Source of the DNA: Streptomyces aurantiacus JA 4570
GTDB taxonomy: Bacteria > Actinomycetota > Actinomycetes > Streptomycetales > Streptomycetaceae
DNA length: 42,527 bases
Assembly: GCF_000414115.1 (NCBI RefSeq)
Contig: NZ_AOPZ01000371.1
Span: 1-42,527, forward strand
Direction of reading: 5' to 3'
Position numbers and translations under genes: made by a program. The notes under the pieces were generated by a model, which was not told the DNA's origin, did not search any database, and saw only the letters and a list, made by a program, of their open reading frames with translations. This document shows positions 8,454-15,308 of this stretch, one piece after another; position 1 is the first letter of the stretch; each line of letters opens with the position of its first letter.

Positions 8454-8750
8454 ATGCAGTGCCCCAAGTGTCACGCACCGATGCACACGTACAACCGCAA
8501 TGGCGTCCAGATCGAGCAGTGCAGCGGCTGCCGCGGCATATTCCTCGACTACGGCGAGCTCGAGGCACTGACCCGCCTGGAGAACCAGTGGAGCGGCCAC
8601 CAGACCCCACCGGCCCCGCCGGCGGCCCCCGCCTACCCCGCGGCGCCCGCGCCCGCCTGGGGCGCCCCGCACGGCGGCCACGGCGGTCACCATGGTCACC
8701 ACGGCCACAAGAGGCACAAGAGCTTCGGGCACATGCTCTTCTCCTCCTGA
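8454..8750 (+). CDS. TFIIB-type zinc-ribbon protein with His-rich tail
   Basis: 98 aa from ATG with GAGGAG upstream. Residues 1-~45 match the short zf-TFIIB family: CPKC at 3-6 and CSGCRGIFLDYGELEAL, i.e. two CxxC knuckles for one zinc, typical of small bacterial zinc-ribbon proteins. A Pro/Ala linker follows, then a His/Gly-rich C-terminus (HGGHGGHHGHHGHKRHK) that could bind nickel, zinc or another metal. It has no signal peptide or membrane segment. It lies 69 bp after the broken kinase gene and before a strong hairpin. Its partner and function are unknown. Confidence 0.85.
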   Translation: MQCPKCHAPMHTYNRNGVQIEQCSGCRGIFLDYGELEALTRLENQWSGHQTPPAPPAAPAYPAAPAPAWGAPHGGHGGHHGHHGHKRHKSFGHMLFSS

Positions 8751-8768
8751 GTGTCCTGAGCGGACACG

Positions 8769-8806
8769 ACGAAGCCCCCGGCCGTGGAGACGGCCGGGGG
8801 CTTCGT
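8769..8806. terminator. Bidirectional hairpin between the zinc-ribbon gene and the tRNA operon
   Basis: A perfect 17-bp stem, ACGAAGCCCCCGGCCGT / ACGGCCGGGGGCTTCGT, with a 4-nt loop. There is no long T-run on either strand. It lies after the stop of the plus-strand gene and just beyond the 3' end of the last minus-strand tRNA, so it can end both. Confidence 0.8.
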
Positions 8807-8811
8807 GGAGC

Positions 8812-8895
8812 TGGTGCGCGATACTGGGATTGAACCAGTGACCTCTTCCGTGTCTTCCGTGTCAGGGAAGCGCTCTCCCGCTGAGCTAATCGCGC
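8812..8895 (-). tRNA. tRNA-Val(GAC) with a 9-nt duplication after the anticodon stem
   Basis: Acceptor stem GCGCGAT/ATCGCGC, D-arm GCTC...GAGC, anticodon loop CTGACAC (GAC = Val), T-loop TTCAATC and an encoded CCA end (8812-8814). Between the 3' anticodon strand GGAAG and the variable loop AGGTC, ACACGGAAG is repeated. This gives a 14-nt variable region and 84 nt total instead of 75. Otherwise its body equals the neighbouring tRNA-Val. The duplicated strand can compete for pairing with CTTCC, so function is doubtful. It is the last gene of the minus-strand Gly-Cys-Val-Val operon. Confidence 0.85.
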
Positions 8896-8903
8896 GGGGA
8901 AAC

Positions 8904-8919
8904 CTCTGATCGATCAGAG
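8904..8919. repeat. 16-bp perfect palindrome between the two tRNA-Val genes
   Basis: CTCTGATCGATCAGAG sits in the 31-nt spacer separating the two tRNA-Val genes. It is probably a spacer hairpin or processing site in the polycistronic tRNA precursor, or possibly a binding site. Confidence 0.7.
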
Positions 8920-8926
8920 ATTCCAG

Positions 8927-8998
8927 TGGACGATACTGGGATTGAACCAGTGACCTCTTCCGTGTCAGGGAAGCGCTCTCCCGCTGAGCTAATCGTCC
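8927..8998 (-). tRNA. tRNA-Val(GAC)
   Basis: 72 nt. Acceptor GGACGAT/ATCGTCC, anticodon loop CTGACAC (GAC), discriminator A, CCA not encoded. The cloverleaf body is identical to the neighbouring tRNA-Val except for the acceptor stem and the absence of the 9-nt duplication. It decodes GUC/GUU. Confidence 0.96.
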
Positions 8999-8999
8999 T

Positions 9000-9073
9000 T
9001 GGAGGTGGAGACGGGATTTGAACCCGTGTAGACGGCTTTGCAGGCCGTTGCCTCGCCTCTCGGCCACTCCACC
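9000..9073 (-). tRNA. tRNA-Cys(GCA)
   Basis: Acceptor GGTGGAG/CTCCACC, anticodon stem ACGGC/GCCGT with loop CTGCAAA (GCA = Cys), T-arm CACGG-GTTCAAATC-CCGTC. The discriminator is T and CCA is encoded (9000-9002). Only one base separates it from the downstream tRNA-Val. Confidence 0.96.
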
Positions 9074-9115
9074 AGGAGTTACGGGGGTTCGGGAAGATCC
9101 CCCGCGGTTCCTGCG

Positions 9116-9188
9116 AGCGGACGACCAGGTTCGAACTGGCGACCTCAACCTTGGCAAGGTTGCGCTCTACCAACTGAGCTACGTCCGC
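9116..9188 (-). tRNA. tRNA-Gly(GCC)
   Basis: 73 nt. Acceptor GCGGACG/CGTCCGC, D-arm GCTC AGTTGGTA GAGC, anticodon stem CAACC/GGTTG with loop TTGCCAA (GCC = Gly), T-loop TTCGAAC. CCA is not encoded. It is the first gene of the minus-strand operon, which reads Gly, Cys, Val, Val. Confidence 0.96.
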
Positions 9189-9230
9189 TTGTCTTTCCCG
9201 GCCCGCTTCCGCGTCCCGGCGACGTGTTGA

Positions 9231-9258
9231 ACTCTAGCGGATTCCTGGGCCAGTACAA
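9231..9258 (-). promoter_or_regulatory. Promoter of the Gly-Cys-Val-Val tRNA operon
   Basis: On the minus strand TTGTAC (plus bases 9253-9258), a 16-nt spacer and TAGAGT (9231-9236) match the vegetative sigma consensus well. They lie about 43 nt upstream of the tRNA-Gly 5' end. Confidence 0.7.
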
Positions 9259-9344
9259 AAACGCGTTTGCGCAGCGTGCTGCGCTGTCGCCTCCTCGCCA
9301 GAGGCCCGGGGCACGCTCGGGACGCCGGTCATAGACTCGCAGAC

Positions 9345-10403
9345 GTGCACGACCTGTCTCCCATGGCGCGCTTCGGCGGCCTCGTCGCGACCGATCTCCG
9401 GGACGTGACCAGCGACCCTTCCGCCCTGGACTCCTCCGGCTTCTGGGCGGTGTCCGCGGACTTCGAGGGCCGGCTGGTGTGCGCCCGCTTCGGCGACGTG
9501 CGCGAAGAGCCGGTGCCCGCGTCGGTGCCGGGGGCCTGGAGCGGTCCGGCGGCCGGTGACTGGACGTCGTCGCTCGACCGCGCCGCGTACACGGACGGTG
9601 TGCGCCGCATACGCGAACACATCGCGGCGGGTGACGTGTATCAGGCGAACCTCTGCCGGGTGCTGTCCGCGCCGGTCGCCGCCGACGCCGACGTGGACGC
9701 CCTGACGGCGCTCCTCGCCCGCGGCAACCCCGCACCGTACGCCGGAACGATCCGCCTGCCCGGGCACGGCGTCGAGATAGCCACGGCGTCGCCCGAGCTG
9801 TTTCTGCGCCGCGCGGGCGGCGTCGTCGAGTCGGGGCCGATCAAGGGCACCGGGCGCACCGAGGCGGACCTCCTGGAGAAGGACTACGCCGAGAACGTCA
9901 TGATCGTGGACCTCGTCCGCAACGACCTGGGACGGGTCTGCGCGACCGGCACGGTGAGCGTGCCGGACCTGTGCGTCGTCGAGAAGCACCCGGGCCTCGT
10001 CCACCTCGTCTCCACCGTCCGCGGCGAGCTGCGCGCCGACGCCGGCTGGCCCGGCCTGCTGGCCGCCACCTTCCCGCCCGGCTCGGTCACCGGCGCCCCG
10101 AAGTCCAGCGCGCTGCGCATCATCGACGCCCTGGAGACGGCACCCCGCGGCCCGTACTGCGGCGGCGTCGGCTGGGTCGACGCGGACCGGCGCACCGGCG
10201 AGCTGGCCGTCGGCATCCGCACGTTCTGGATCGATCGCGGTGCGGGCGTGCTGCGGTTCGGTACGGGAGCGGGCATCACCTGGGGCTCGGACCCCGAGGG
10301 GGAGTGGCGCGAGACGGAGCTGAAGGCCGAGCGGCTGCTGGCGGTAGCCTCGGGAACGTACGCACCAAGTGCAGGATCTCCATCGCAAGGTGAGACTCAG
10401 TGA
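9345..10403 (+). CDS. pabB: Aminodeoxychorismate synthase component I
   Basis: 352 aa from GTG 9345. No SD is present, but TAGACT at 9333-9338 is a good -10 seven bases upstream, suggesting a leaderless mRNA; ATG 9363 is a weaker alternative. The chorismate-binding domain fills the protein: SYTDGVRRIREHIAAGD-type block, QANLCR, TASPELFL, GPIKGTGRT, NDLGRVC, PPGSVTGAPK, YCGGVGW, RFGTGAGI. The PIKGT lysine is the signature separating PabB from anthranilate synthase (PIAGT). It makes 4-amino-4-deoxychorismate for folate; the amidotransferase partner PabA is not in this window. It overlaps pabC by four bases (GTGA), so the two are translationally coupled. Confidence 0.9.
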   Translation: MHDLSPMARFGGLVATDLRDVTSDPSALDSSGFWAVSADFEGRLVCARFGDVREEPVPASVPGAWSGPAAGDWTSSLDRAAYTDGVRRIREHIAAGDVYQANLCRVLSAPVAADADVDALTALLARGNPAPYAGTIRLPGHGVEIATASPELFLRRAGGVVESGPIKGTGRTEADLLEKDYAENVMIVDLVRNDLGRVCATGTVSVPDLCVVEKHPGLVHLVSTVRGELRADAGWPGLLAATFPPGSVTGAPKSSALRIIDALETAPRGPYCGGVGWVDADRRTGELAVGIRTFWIDRGAGVLRFGTGAGITWGSDPEGEWRETELKAERLLAVASGTYAPSAGSPSQGETQ

Positions 10404-11221
10404 AGATATGGCTCAACGGCGGTCTGCATGACCTCGACTCCGCGCGCGTCTCCGTGTTCGACCACGGACTGACCGTCGGCGACGGCGTCTTCGAGACCGT
10501 GAAGGCGGTCGCCGGACGGCCGTTCGCGCTGACCCGCCACCTGGACCGCCTTGCCCGCTCGGCCCGTGGTCTCGGCCTGCCCGAGCCGGATCTCGACGAG
10601 GTGCGCCGCGCCTGCGCCGCCGTCCTCGACGCCAACCCGATGGAGCTCGGGCGGATGCGCGTGACGTACACCGGGGGCCTTTCTCCGCTCGGCTCCGACC
10701 GCGGCGACCAGGGCCCCACGCTCGTCGTCGCCCTGGGGGAGGCCAAGCGGCGTCCCGACTCCACCGCTGTGATCACCGTCCCCTGGACCCGCAACGAGCG
10801 CGGCGCGCTGACCGGCCTGAAGACCACCTCGTACGCCGAGAACGTGGTCGCCCTCGCCCGCGCCACCGAACAGGGCGCCACGGAGGCGCTGTTCCCCAAC
10901 ACGGTGGGGCAGCTGTGCGAGGGCACCGGATCGAACGTCTTCGTGGTCCTCGACGGCGAGATCCACACGCCGCCGGTCTCCTCCGGGTGCCTGGCGGGCA
11001 TCACGCGCGCGTTGGCCGTCGAATGGACCGGCGCGCGCGAGACCGACCTGCCCCTGGACGTGCTCGACCGCGCCGAGGAGGTCTTCCTCACCTCGACGCT
11101 GCGTGACGTGCAGGCCGTGCACCGCGTCGACGACCGCGAACTGCCCGGCGCCCCGGGCCCCGTGACGGCCAAGGCGATGCGGGTCTTCGAAGAGCGCGCG
11201 GCGGACGACCTCGATCCTTAG
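10400..11221 (+). CDS. pabC: Aminodeoxychorismate lyase / class IV aminotransferase
   Basis: 273 aa, GTG start overlapping the pabB stop. Fold-type IV PLP enzyme: WLNGGL at the start, VFDHGLTVGDGVFETVKA, the likely PLP lysine in GLKTTSYAENV, and GSNVFVVLDGEIHTPP. ADC lyase removes pyruvate from aminodeoxychorismate to give p-aminobenzoate. Some relatives are D-amino-acid or branched-chain transaminases, but coupling to pabB strongly favours PabC. The stop codon TAG lies inside a 9-bp tandem duplication (11218-11235). The second copy is downstream of the stop and leaves the protein unchanged. Confidence 0.88.
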   Translation: MKIWLNGGLHDLDSARVSVFDHGLTVGDGVFETVKAVAGRPFALTRHLDRLARSARGLGLPEPDLDEVRRACAAVLDANPMELGRMRVTYTGGLSPLGSDRGDQGPTLVVALGEAKRRPDSTAVITVPWTRNERGALTGLKTTSYAENVVALARATEQGATEALFPNTVGQLCEGTGSNVFVVLDGEIHTPPVSSGCLAGITRALAVEWTGARETDLPLDVLDRAEEVFLTSTLRDVQAVHRVDDRELPGAPGPVTAKAMRVFEERAADDLDP

Positions 11222-11235
11222 GGATCTTAGGGATC
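11218..11235 (+). repeat. 9-bp perfect tandem duplication at the pabC stop codon
   Basis: TTAGGGATC is present twice (11218-11226, 11227-11235); the first copy contains the TAG stop. Confidence 0.85.
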
Positions 11236-11294
11236 GGCCGAAAGGCCCGGCGGGCTCCCGGACGGCTCGGCGGGCGCGGGGAGCGTAAATCCGG

Positions 11295-11325
11295 ATGACG
11301 CGGGGCCCGCCCAGTGGGTACAACT
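11295..11325 (+). promoter_or_regulatory. Possible promoter for the tandem-GNAT gene (leaderless)
   Basis: ATGACG (11295-11300), an 18-nt spacer and TACAACT (11319-11325) end six bases before ATG 11332, which lacks an SD. The -10 match is only fair. Confidence 0.4.
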
Positions 11326-11331
11326 CCGGTG

Positions 11332-12156
11332 ATGACCACGACCCTGCGGCCTTCCGGGCCGCTCCAGGAGAGCACCACGGGCGCGAAGTCGCGCGACTAC
11401 GACGTCTGCGTGAACAGCCGCCCCGTCGGCCGGATACGGCTGGCCACCCATGCCGTCTTCGGCCCCCGCGTCGCCGAGGTCCTGGACCTGCGCATCGACG
11501 CCCAGGACCGCCGTCGGGGCCGCGCGACCGTGGCGGCGCTGGCTGCCGAGGAGGTGGCGCGCGGCTGGGGCTGCACCCGGATCGAGGCGGCCGTGCCCGC
11601 GGGCTCCCCCGGGGTGGCGGCCCTGGCCACGGCGCTCGGCTACGTGGAGCGCAATCGCCGGATGTCCAAGCCGCTTCCGCTGCGCCCGCCCGAGCTGCCG
11701 GGGGACGTGCGGGCACGGCCGATGACGGAGGAAGAATTCGAGGAGTGGACCGCCCACTCCAGGGACGTCTACGCCCAGGACTGGATCGACCGCGGCGTGC
11801 CGGCGGCGGAGGCATACGCCAAGGTCGACGCGGACCAGCGCAATTCGCTGGCCGACGGCCTGGCGACGCCCGGCGCCCGGTTCAGCGTGCTGACACAGGA
11901 CGCCGAGGTCGTCGGCATCCTGTGGGTCGCGGAACGTCACGGCGAGTGCTTCGTGTACGACATCGAGGTCCGCGAGGAGCACCGCGGCAGGGGACACGGC
12001 CGCAGCTTGATGCTCCACGCCGAGGGCCAGTGCCTCGAGGCCGGCAAGGACCACATCGGCCTGAACGTCTTCGCGGGGAACACACCGGCGTTGCGCTTGT
12101 ACGAGTCGCTGGGCTACGAGGCGCGCACGTACTACGTGTACAAGCAGTTGCTCTAG
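11332..12156 (+). CDS. Tandem-domain GNAT acetyltransferase
   Basis: 274 aa from ATG 11332; GTG 11314 is possible but would lie on the putative promoter. Two GNAT halves: residues ~20-120 (VAEVLDLRIDAQDRRRGRATVAALA, then GSPGVAALATALGYVERNRRM) and ~125-274 (VLTQDAEVVGILWVAE, DIEVREEHRGRGHGRSLM as the acetyl-CoA loop, NVFAGNTPALRLYESLGYEARTYYVYKQ). The duplicated layout recalls MshD-like enzymes, but the sequence does not look like mycothiol synthase specifically. The substrate is unknown. It lies 110 bp after pabC and converges on the DsbA-like gene. Confidence 0.85.
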   Translation: MTTTLRPSGPLQESTTGAKSRDYDVCVNSRPVGRIRLATHAVFGPRVAEVLDLRIDAQDRRRGRATVAALAAEEVARGWGCTRIEAAVPAGSPGVAALATALGYVERNRRMSKPLPLRPPELPGDVRARPMTEEEFEEWTAHSRDVYAQDWIDRGVPAAEAYAKVDADQRNSLADGLATPGARFSVLTQDAEVVGILWVAERHGECFVYDIEVREEHRGRGHGRSLMLHAEGQCLEAGKDHIGLNVFAGNTPALRLYESLGYEARTYYVYKQLL

Positions 12157-12213
12157 CTGCGCGCGGGCGTGGCCGAGGATGTGGTGGGCGCCGCGCGCGG
12201 GCGTGGCCGGCGG

Positions 12214-12729
12214 CTACGCGAGGGCGCGGTCGGCGATCTCCTCGACGCGCTCGCGCAGGCCGTCCTGGCTCTTGCCGCCGTCCAGCCGCTCCCCGTCCAC
12301 GACGTACGTGGGCGTGCCGGTGACGCCGATCGCCTTGCCTTCGGCCTGGTCGGCGTCGACGATCAGGATGTGCCGGCCGTCCACGAGGGCGGTGTCGAAC
12401 TCCTCCGCGTCCAGACCGAGTTCGCCCGCGACCTCGACCAGGAAGGGTTCGCCCTTACGGTCCAGCTCCTCGACCCGGCCCAGGACCGCCTCGACGTACT
12501 CCCAGCCCTTGCCCTGCGCGAGGGCCTCCTCGGCGGCCTGCGCGGCGGCGAAGGCGTGCTTGTGCTTCTCGAGGGGGAAGTGGCGAAGGCGCAGCTCGGC
12601 ACGGTCGCCGTAGCGGGCGCGCAGGGCGCGCACGTCGTCCAGGGCGGTGCGGCAGTCCGGGCACTGCAATTCGCACCAGACGTCGATGACGAGCGCGGCG
12701 GCGGGGTCGACGGGAGAGGAGTCGGTCAT
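12214..12729 (-). CDS. DsbA-family thioredoxin-fold protein
   Basis: 171 aa from ATG 12729, with GGGAG nine bases upstream. A thioredoxin-like strand is followed by the CPDC active site (C23/C26), an inserted helical domain (HFPLEKHKHAFAAAQAAEEALAQGKGWEYVEAV), and the cis-Pro region VTGTPTYVVDGERLDG near the C-terminus, all typical of DsbA/FrnE-like oxidoreductases. It has no signal peptide, so it probably works in the cytoplasm, for example in redox repair together with mycothiol. Its frame continues open far upstream on the same strand, but that region is antisense to the 12926 gene and not coding. Confidence 0.88.
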   Translation of the reverse strand: MTDSSPVDPAAALVIDVWCELQCPDCRTALDDVRALRARYGDRAELRLRHFPLEKHKHAFAAAQAAEEALAQGKGWEYVEAVLGRVEELDRKGEPFLVEVAGELGLDAEEFDTALVDGRHILIVDADQAEGKAIGVTGTPTYVVDGERLDGGKSQDGLRERVEEIADRALA

Positions 12730-12925
12730 GCGCACAGTCTCCCAGCCCCCGGGCGCGCGCCCCAACCGGGACCGGCGGGCACGGCCGACCGGCACCTGGG
12801 GAGGAGCCGTGACCCGGATATCTCCCTGATGTGCTCTGGGGCCGTGGCTTCCGGGACCCCACCCGGTGCAGGATGGAAGGGACACATGCGACACCGCACC
12901 GCGCCCGCACGCCTGGAGGACCGGG

Positions 12926-13372
12926 ATGATTGCCGAGACCATTTGCTCCGCCGTAGCCGCGGCCGGCCTCGGTATCGCGGCCGTCACGGCGTATCGCAAG
13001 CGTTTCCTCGCCGCGGCGCGCCTGGCCGCGTATGCGCTGGTCCCGATCGGCCTTGTCATGACCGGGGCGGTGGAGTGGGCCGCCGAGACGGCCTTCAGCC
13101 CGGTGGCCTGGGCGGGCTTCGGCGTGCTCGGCTCGGCCTGGCTGCTGTTCCTGGCGACCCGCGCGGTGGAGCGCCGCTCCGGCGGCACCCGCAAGGAGCG
13201 CCGCGCCGCGGCGAAGGCCGCCCAGCGGGACGCCGTCGCCCCCGCCGCGTCCGCCCCCTCCCTGGGCCCGGCGGCGCGCCCAGGGGCCGCCCCGGCCGCC
13301 AAGCAGAAGAAGGCCGCCCCGGCGGAGGACTTCAGCGACATCGAGGCCATCCTGAAGAAGCACGGCATCTGA
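12926..13372 (+). CDS. Small membrane protein with charged C-terminal tail
   Basis: 148 aa. ATG 12926 is chosen because TGGAGGA lies six bases upstream. Two or three hydrophobic segments (IAETICSAVAAAGLGIAAVTAY, LAAYALVPIGLVMTGAVEW, VAWAGFGVLGSAWLLFLATRA) span residues ~1-85. They are followed by a basic/Ala-rich cytoplasmic-looking tail ending in DFSDIEAILKKHGI. The terminal helix motif looks like a conserved interaction element seen at the ends of actinobacterial cell-division or cytoskeleton-associated proteins, but I cannot name a family. A hairpin follows the stop. Confidence 0.75.
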   Translation: MIAETICSAVAAAGLGIAAVTAYRKRFLAAARLAAYALVPIGLVMTGAVEWAAETAFSPVAWAGFGVLGSAWLLFLATRAVERRSGGTRKERRAAAKAAQRDAVAPAASAPSLGPAARPGAAPAAKQKKAAPAEDFSDIEAILKKHGI

Positions 13373-13388
13373 CGCCCGCGGGGGCGCC

Positions 13389-13406
13389 GCCCCGGCGCTC
13401 CGGGGC
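13389..13406 (+). terminator. Short GC hairpin after the 12926 gene
   Basis: GCCCCGG-CGCT-CCGGGGC, seven perfect pairs, 14 nt after the stop; there is no T-tract. Confidence 0.45.
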
Positions 13407-13568
13407 ACGCCGTCCCGCATTCCGAGATCACGTTCGAGCGTATCGGCGGACACCGTTCGCAGGTGCGCCGCGCGGGGCCCACCAAGGTCACGGAATGCGG
13501 CGAACTCCCGCGCTGACCGTGCGTGTTGGTACGTGGGGGTGTCCGCCCTGCGTCATCATCACCGCGAG

Positions 13569-13781
13569 ATGCTTGACACCACCCCACAGAGCGACCCCGC
13601 CCCGCCGGACGAGCGAGGCACCGCCGCCCACGAGTGCGGAACCGCTGCCCACGAGCGCGGAACCGCCGACGAACCGCGAGGCTGCCTCTTCGCGCTCTCG
13701 CAGCCACCGCTGATGATCTTCCTGGCGGTGATCGGCAGCCTGCTCCTCATGGCGTCGCTGCACGACCTGCTGCTGCTCTAG
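13569..13781 (+). CDS. Small C-terminally membrane-anchored protein
   Basis: 70 aa from ATG 13569 (an in-frame GTG at 13533 is the alternative; neither has a strong SD). The N-terminal half is hydrophilic with a threefold 7-residue repeat (GTAAHEC, GTAAHER, GTADEPR). The C-terminal half, PPLMIFLAVIGSLLLMASLHDLLLL, is a single membrane helix reaching the end, like a tail-anchored protein. Function unknown. It is convergent with the CGNR gene. Confidence 0.6.
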   Translation: MLDTTPQSDPAPPDERGTAAHECGTAAHERGTADEPRGCLFALSQPPLMIFLAVIGSLLLMASLHDLLLL

Positions 13782-13843
13782 CTCCGACTCCAGCTCTGGC
13801 CGTCGGCCGCCACGCCTCCGCGGCCGCTCCCGTCGGACACGCC

Positions 13844-14443
13844 CTAGACGACCTTCTGCCCCTCCAGGTCCTGCTCAAGGCCCGCGGCCTCCCTGCGGCG
13901 GGCCCGGTAGGCGGCGACGTGCAGCCGGTTCCCGCAGGTGCGGCTGTCGCAGTAGCGGCGCGAGCGGTTCCGGGACAGGTCGATGAAGGCCCGCCGGCAG
14001 TCCGGCGCCTCGCACCGGCGCAGCCGCTCCTGCTCGCCCGCGACGACGAAGAAGGCCAGCGCCATCCCGCAGTCGGCCGCGAGATGGTCGGCGACCGAGG
14101 CGCCCGGTGCGAAATAGTGCACGTGCCAGTCGTAGCCGTCGTGGTCCGTCAGCCGCGGAGTGGTGCCCGCCGCCGCGATCAGCTCGTTGATCAGGGCCGC
14201 CGCCACATGCGGCTCCGTGGCCGCGAAGACCTCGGCGAACCGGCCGCGGATGCGGTGCACGCCCGCCAGATCCCGCTCCGTGAGCACGCCGACGTCGCTG
14301 ATCGCATGGCCCTTCACGAACTCGTTCAGAGCCGCCACGTCCGCGAGCCCTTCGACGGCGTCGCCGCTCTCTTCGTCTGGCGCGGAGTTCACCAGATCGA
14401 CCACGGCTTCGAGCGCACACCGGGTGTCGTGGGTGATCAGCAC
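13844..14443 (-). CDS. CGNR zinc-finger / ABATE-domain protein, probable regulator
   Basis: 199 aa from GTG 14443, with AGGGAG upstream. The N-terminal ~130 residues match the ABATE/DUF1470 region (ALEAVVDLVNS, LNEFVKGH, WHVHYFAP). The C-terminal treble-clef motif is CEAPDC...FIDLSRNRSRRYCDSRTCGNRLHVAAYRARRR, with the diagnostic CGNR at ~170-173 and four zinc cysteines. Family members are predicted stress-induced transcription regulators binding DNA through the CGNR finger. It lies downstream of ssgB on the same strand with 260 bp and a strong hairpin between, so is probably a separate unit. Confidence 0.9.
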   Translation of the reverse strand: MLITHDTRCALEAVVDLVNSAPDEESGDAVEGLADVAALNEFVKGHAISDVGVLTERDLAGVHRIRGRFAEVFAATEPHVAAALINELIAAAGTTPRLTDHDGYDWHVHYFAPGASVADHLAADCGMALAFFVVAGEQERLRRCEAPDCRRAFIDLSRNRSRRYCDSRTCGNRLHVAAYRARRREAAGLEQDLEGQKVV

Positions 14444-14523
14444 GATTCGCTCCCTGGCCTGGGGGTCGGGCCGGTGCCCGCCCGATGCTGGCCGATGCTA
14501 GCGGCTCGTGCCGCGCGCGCCAC

Positions 14524-14559
14524 GGCGCCGGTGCCGCGGAAATCCGCGACACCGGCGCC
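14524..14559 (-). terminator. Long hairpin between ssgB and the CGNR gene
   Basis: GGCGCCGGTG (14524-14533) pairs with CACCGGCGCC (14550-14559) and the inner CGCGGA pairs with TCCGCG, with one C/A mismatch. It lies about 145 nt past the ssgB stop and has no T-tract. Confidence 0.65.
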
Positions 14560-14703
14560 GGTGCCTGCTGCGTGCCGTTGTGTCGTTGTCCGTCGTCGGC
14601 TGTCCTCGACGGCGGTGGGTCCCTGTCGTCGCTCGTCGTGGGCGTACCCGCGCCGTCTCCCCGAGTCGGACGGCGCCCCGCGGCTCCCGGAACCCTGGCC
14701 GGA

Positions 14704-15117
14704 CTAGCTTTCGGCCAAAATGTGCGAGAGCTCCGTGTCGAGATCGAAATGACGATGTTCGGTGCCGGGCGGCACGGCCGCGTCGGTACGCTTCAGAAAC
14801 GATTCCAGGGCCCGCGCCGGGGCCTCGAGCAGAGCCTCACCCTCCGGGGAGCTCAGGGCGATGCAGACGACGCCCTGACCGTGGCTGCGGGACGGCCAGA
14901 CGCGGACGTCGCCGGTGCCGGTGGGCCGGTGCAGGCCCTCGGCGAGGAGGTCGCGGGCGAACACCCACTCGACGGTCTCCTCGGCTCCGGTGTGGAAGGT
15001 GGCGTGCACGGCATAGGGATCGGCCGTGTCATACCGCAGTCCTGCGGGTACAGGCAGTGAGGACTCGCTCGACACAACGAGGCGCAGGTGCAGCTCGCAG
15101 CTGACCGTGGTGTTCAT
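14704..15117 (-). CDS. ssgB: Sporulation septation regulator SsgB (SsgA-like protein)
   Basis: 137 aa from ATG 15117; in-frame upstream codons to 15183 have no RBS and cross the likely promoter. The SALP family is recognisable throughout: MNTTVSCELHLRLVVSSESSLPVPAGLRYD-type N-terminus, DPYAVHATFHTGAEETVEWVFARDLLAEGLHRPTG, GDVRVWPSR, SPEGEALLEAPARALESFL. In Streptomyces SsgB is recruited by SsgA to future septum sites and tethers FtsZ there to start sporulation-specific division. The length and extreme conservation fit SsgB rather than other paralogues. It is divergent from the PGPGW membrane protein gene. Confidence 0.95.
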   Translation of the reverse strand: MNTTVSCELHLRLVVSSESSLPVPAGLRYDTADPYAVHATFHTGAEETVEWVFARDLLAEGLHRPTGTGDVRVWPSRSHGQGVVCIALSSPEGEALLEAPARALESFLKRTDAAVPPGTEHRHFDLDTELSHILAES

Positions 15118-15175
15118 AAGCGCCAGGGCCTTTCGCTCAGTGTGCGCTCGGGGATTCGCACGTCGGCGAAATCGA

Positions 15176-15202
15176 CATGCCACCTACGGTGCCGTTGTAA
15201 AC
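15176..15202 (-). promoter_or_regulatory. Candidate SigH/SigB-type promoter of ssgB
   Basis: Minus-strand GTTTAC (15197-15202), a 15-nt spacer and GGCATG (15176-15181) resemble the GTTT/GGGTAT consensus of SigB-like factors. The match is about 60 nt upstream of ATG 15117. SigH control of ssgB is reported for S. coelicolor; the -10 match here is imperfect. Confidence 0.45.
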
Positions 15203-15308
15203 CCCTCTGGGAGTTTTGGGTGTCTTTAGGTGGCCCGTATGGCGGCTTGTCCGTTTGGTTCGTACGGCCATTCCGGTGACGGGTTTCCGTCCGGTAAGGT
15301 TTGGCTGC

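Noticed and set aside
12455..13707. Long minus-strand open frames across the 12926 and 13569 genes
   Set aside because: They are upstream extensions of the DsbA-like frame or antisense shadows; the DsbA protein has its own ATG and SD at 12729.
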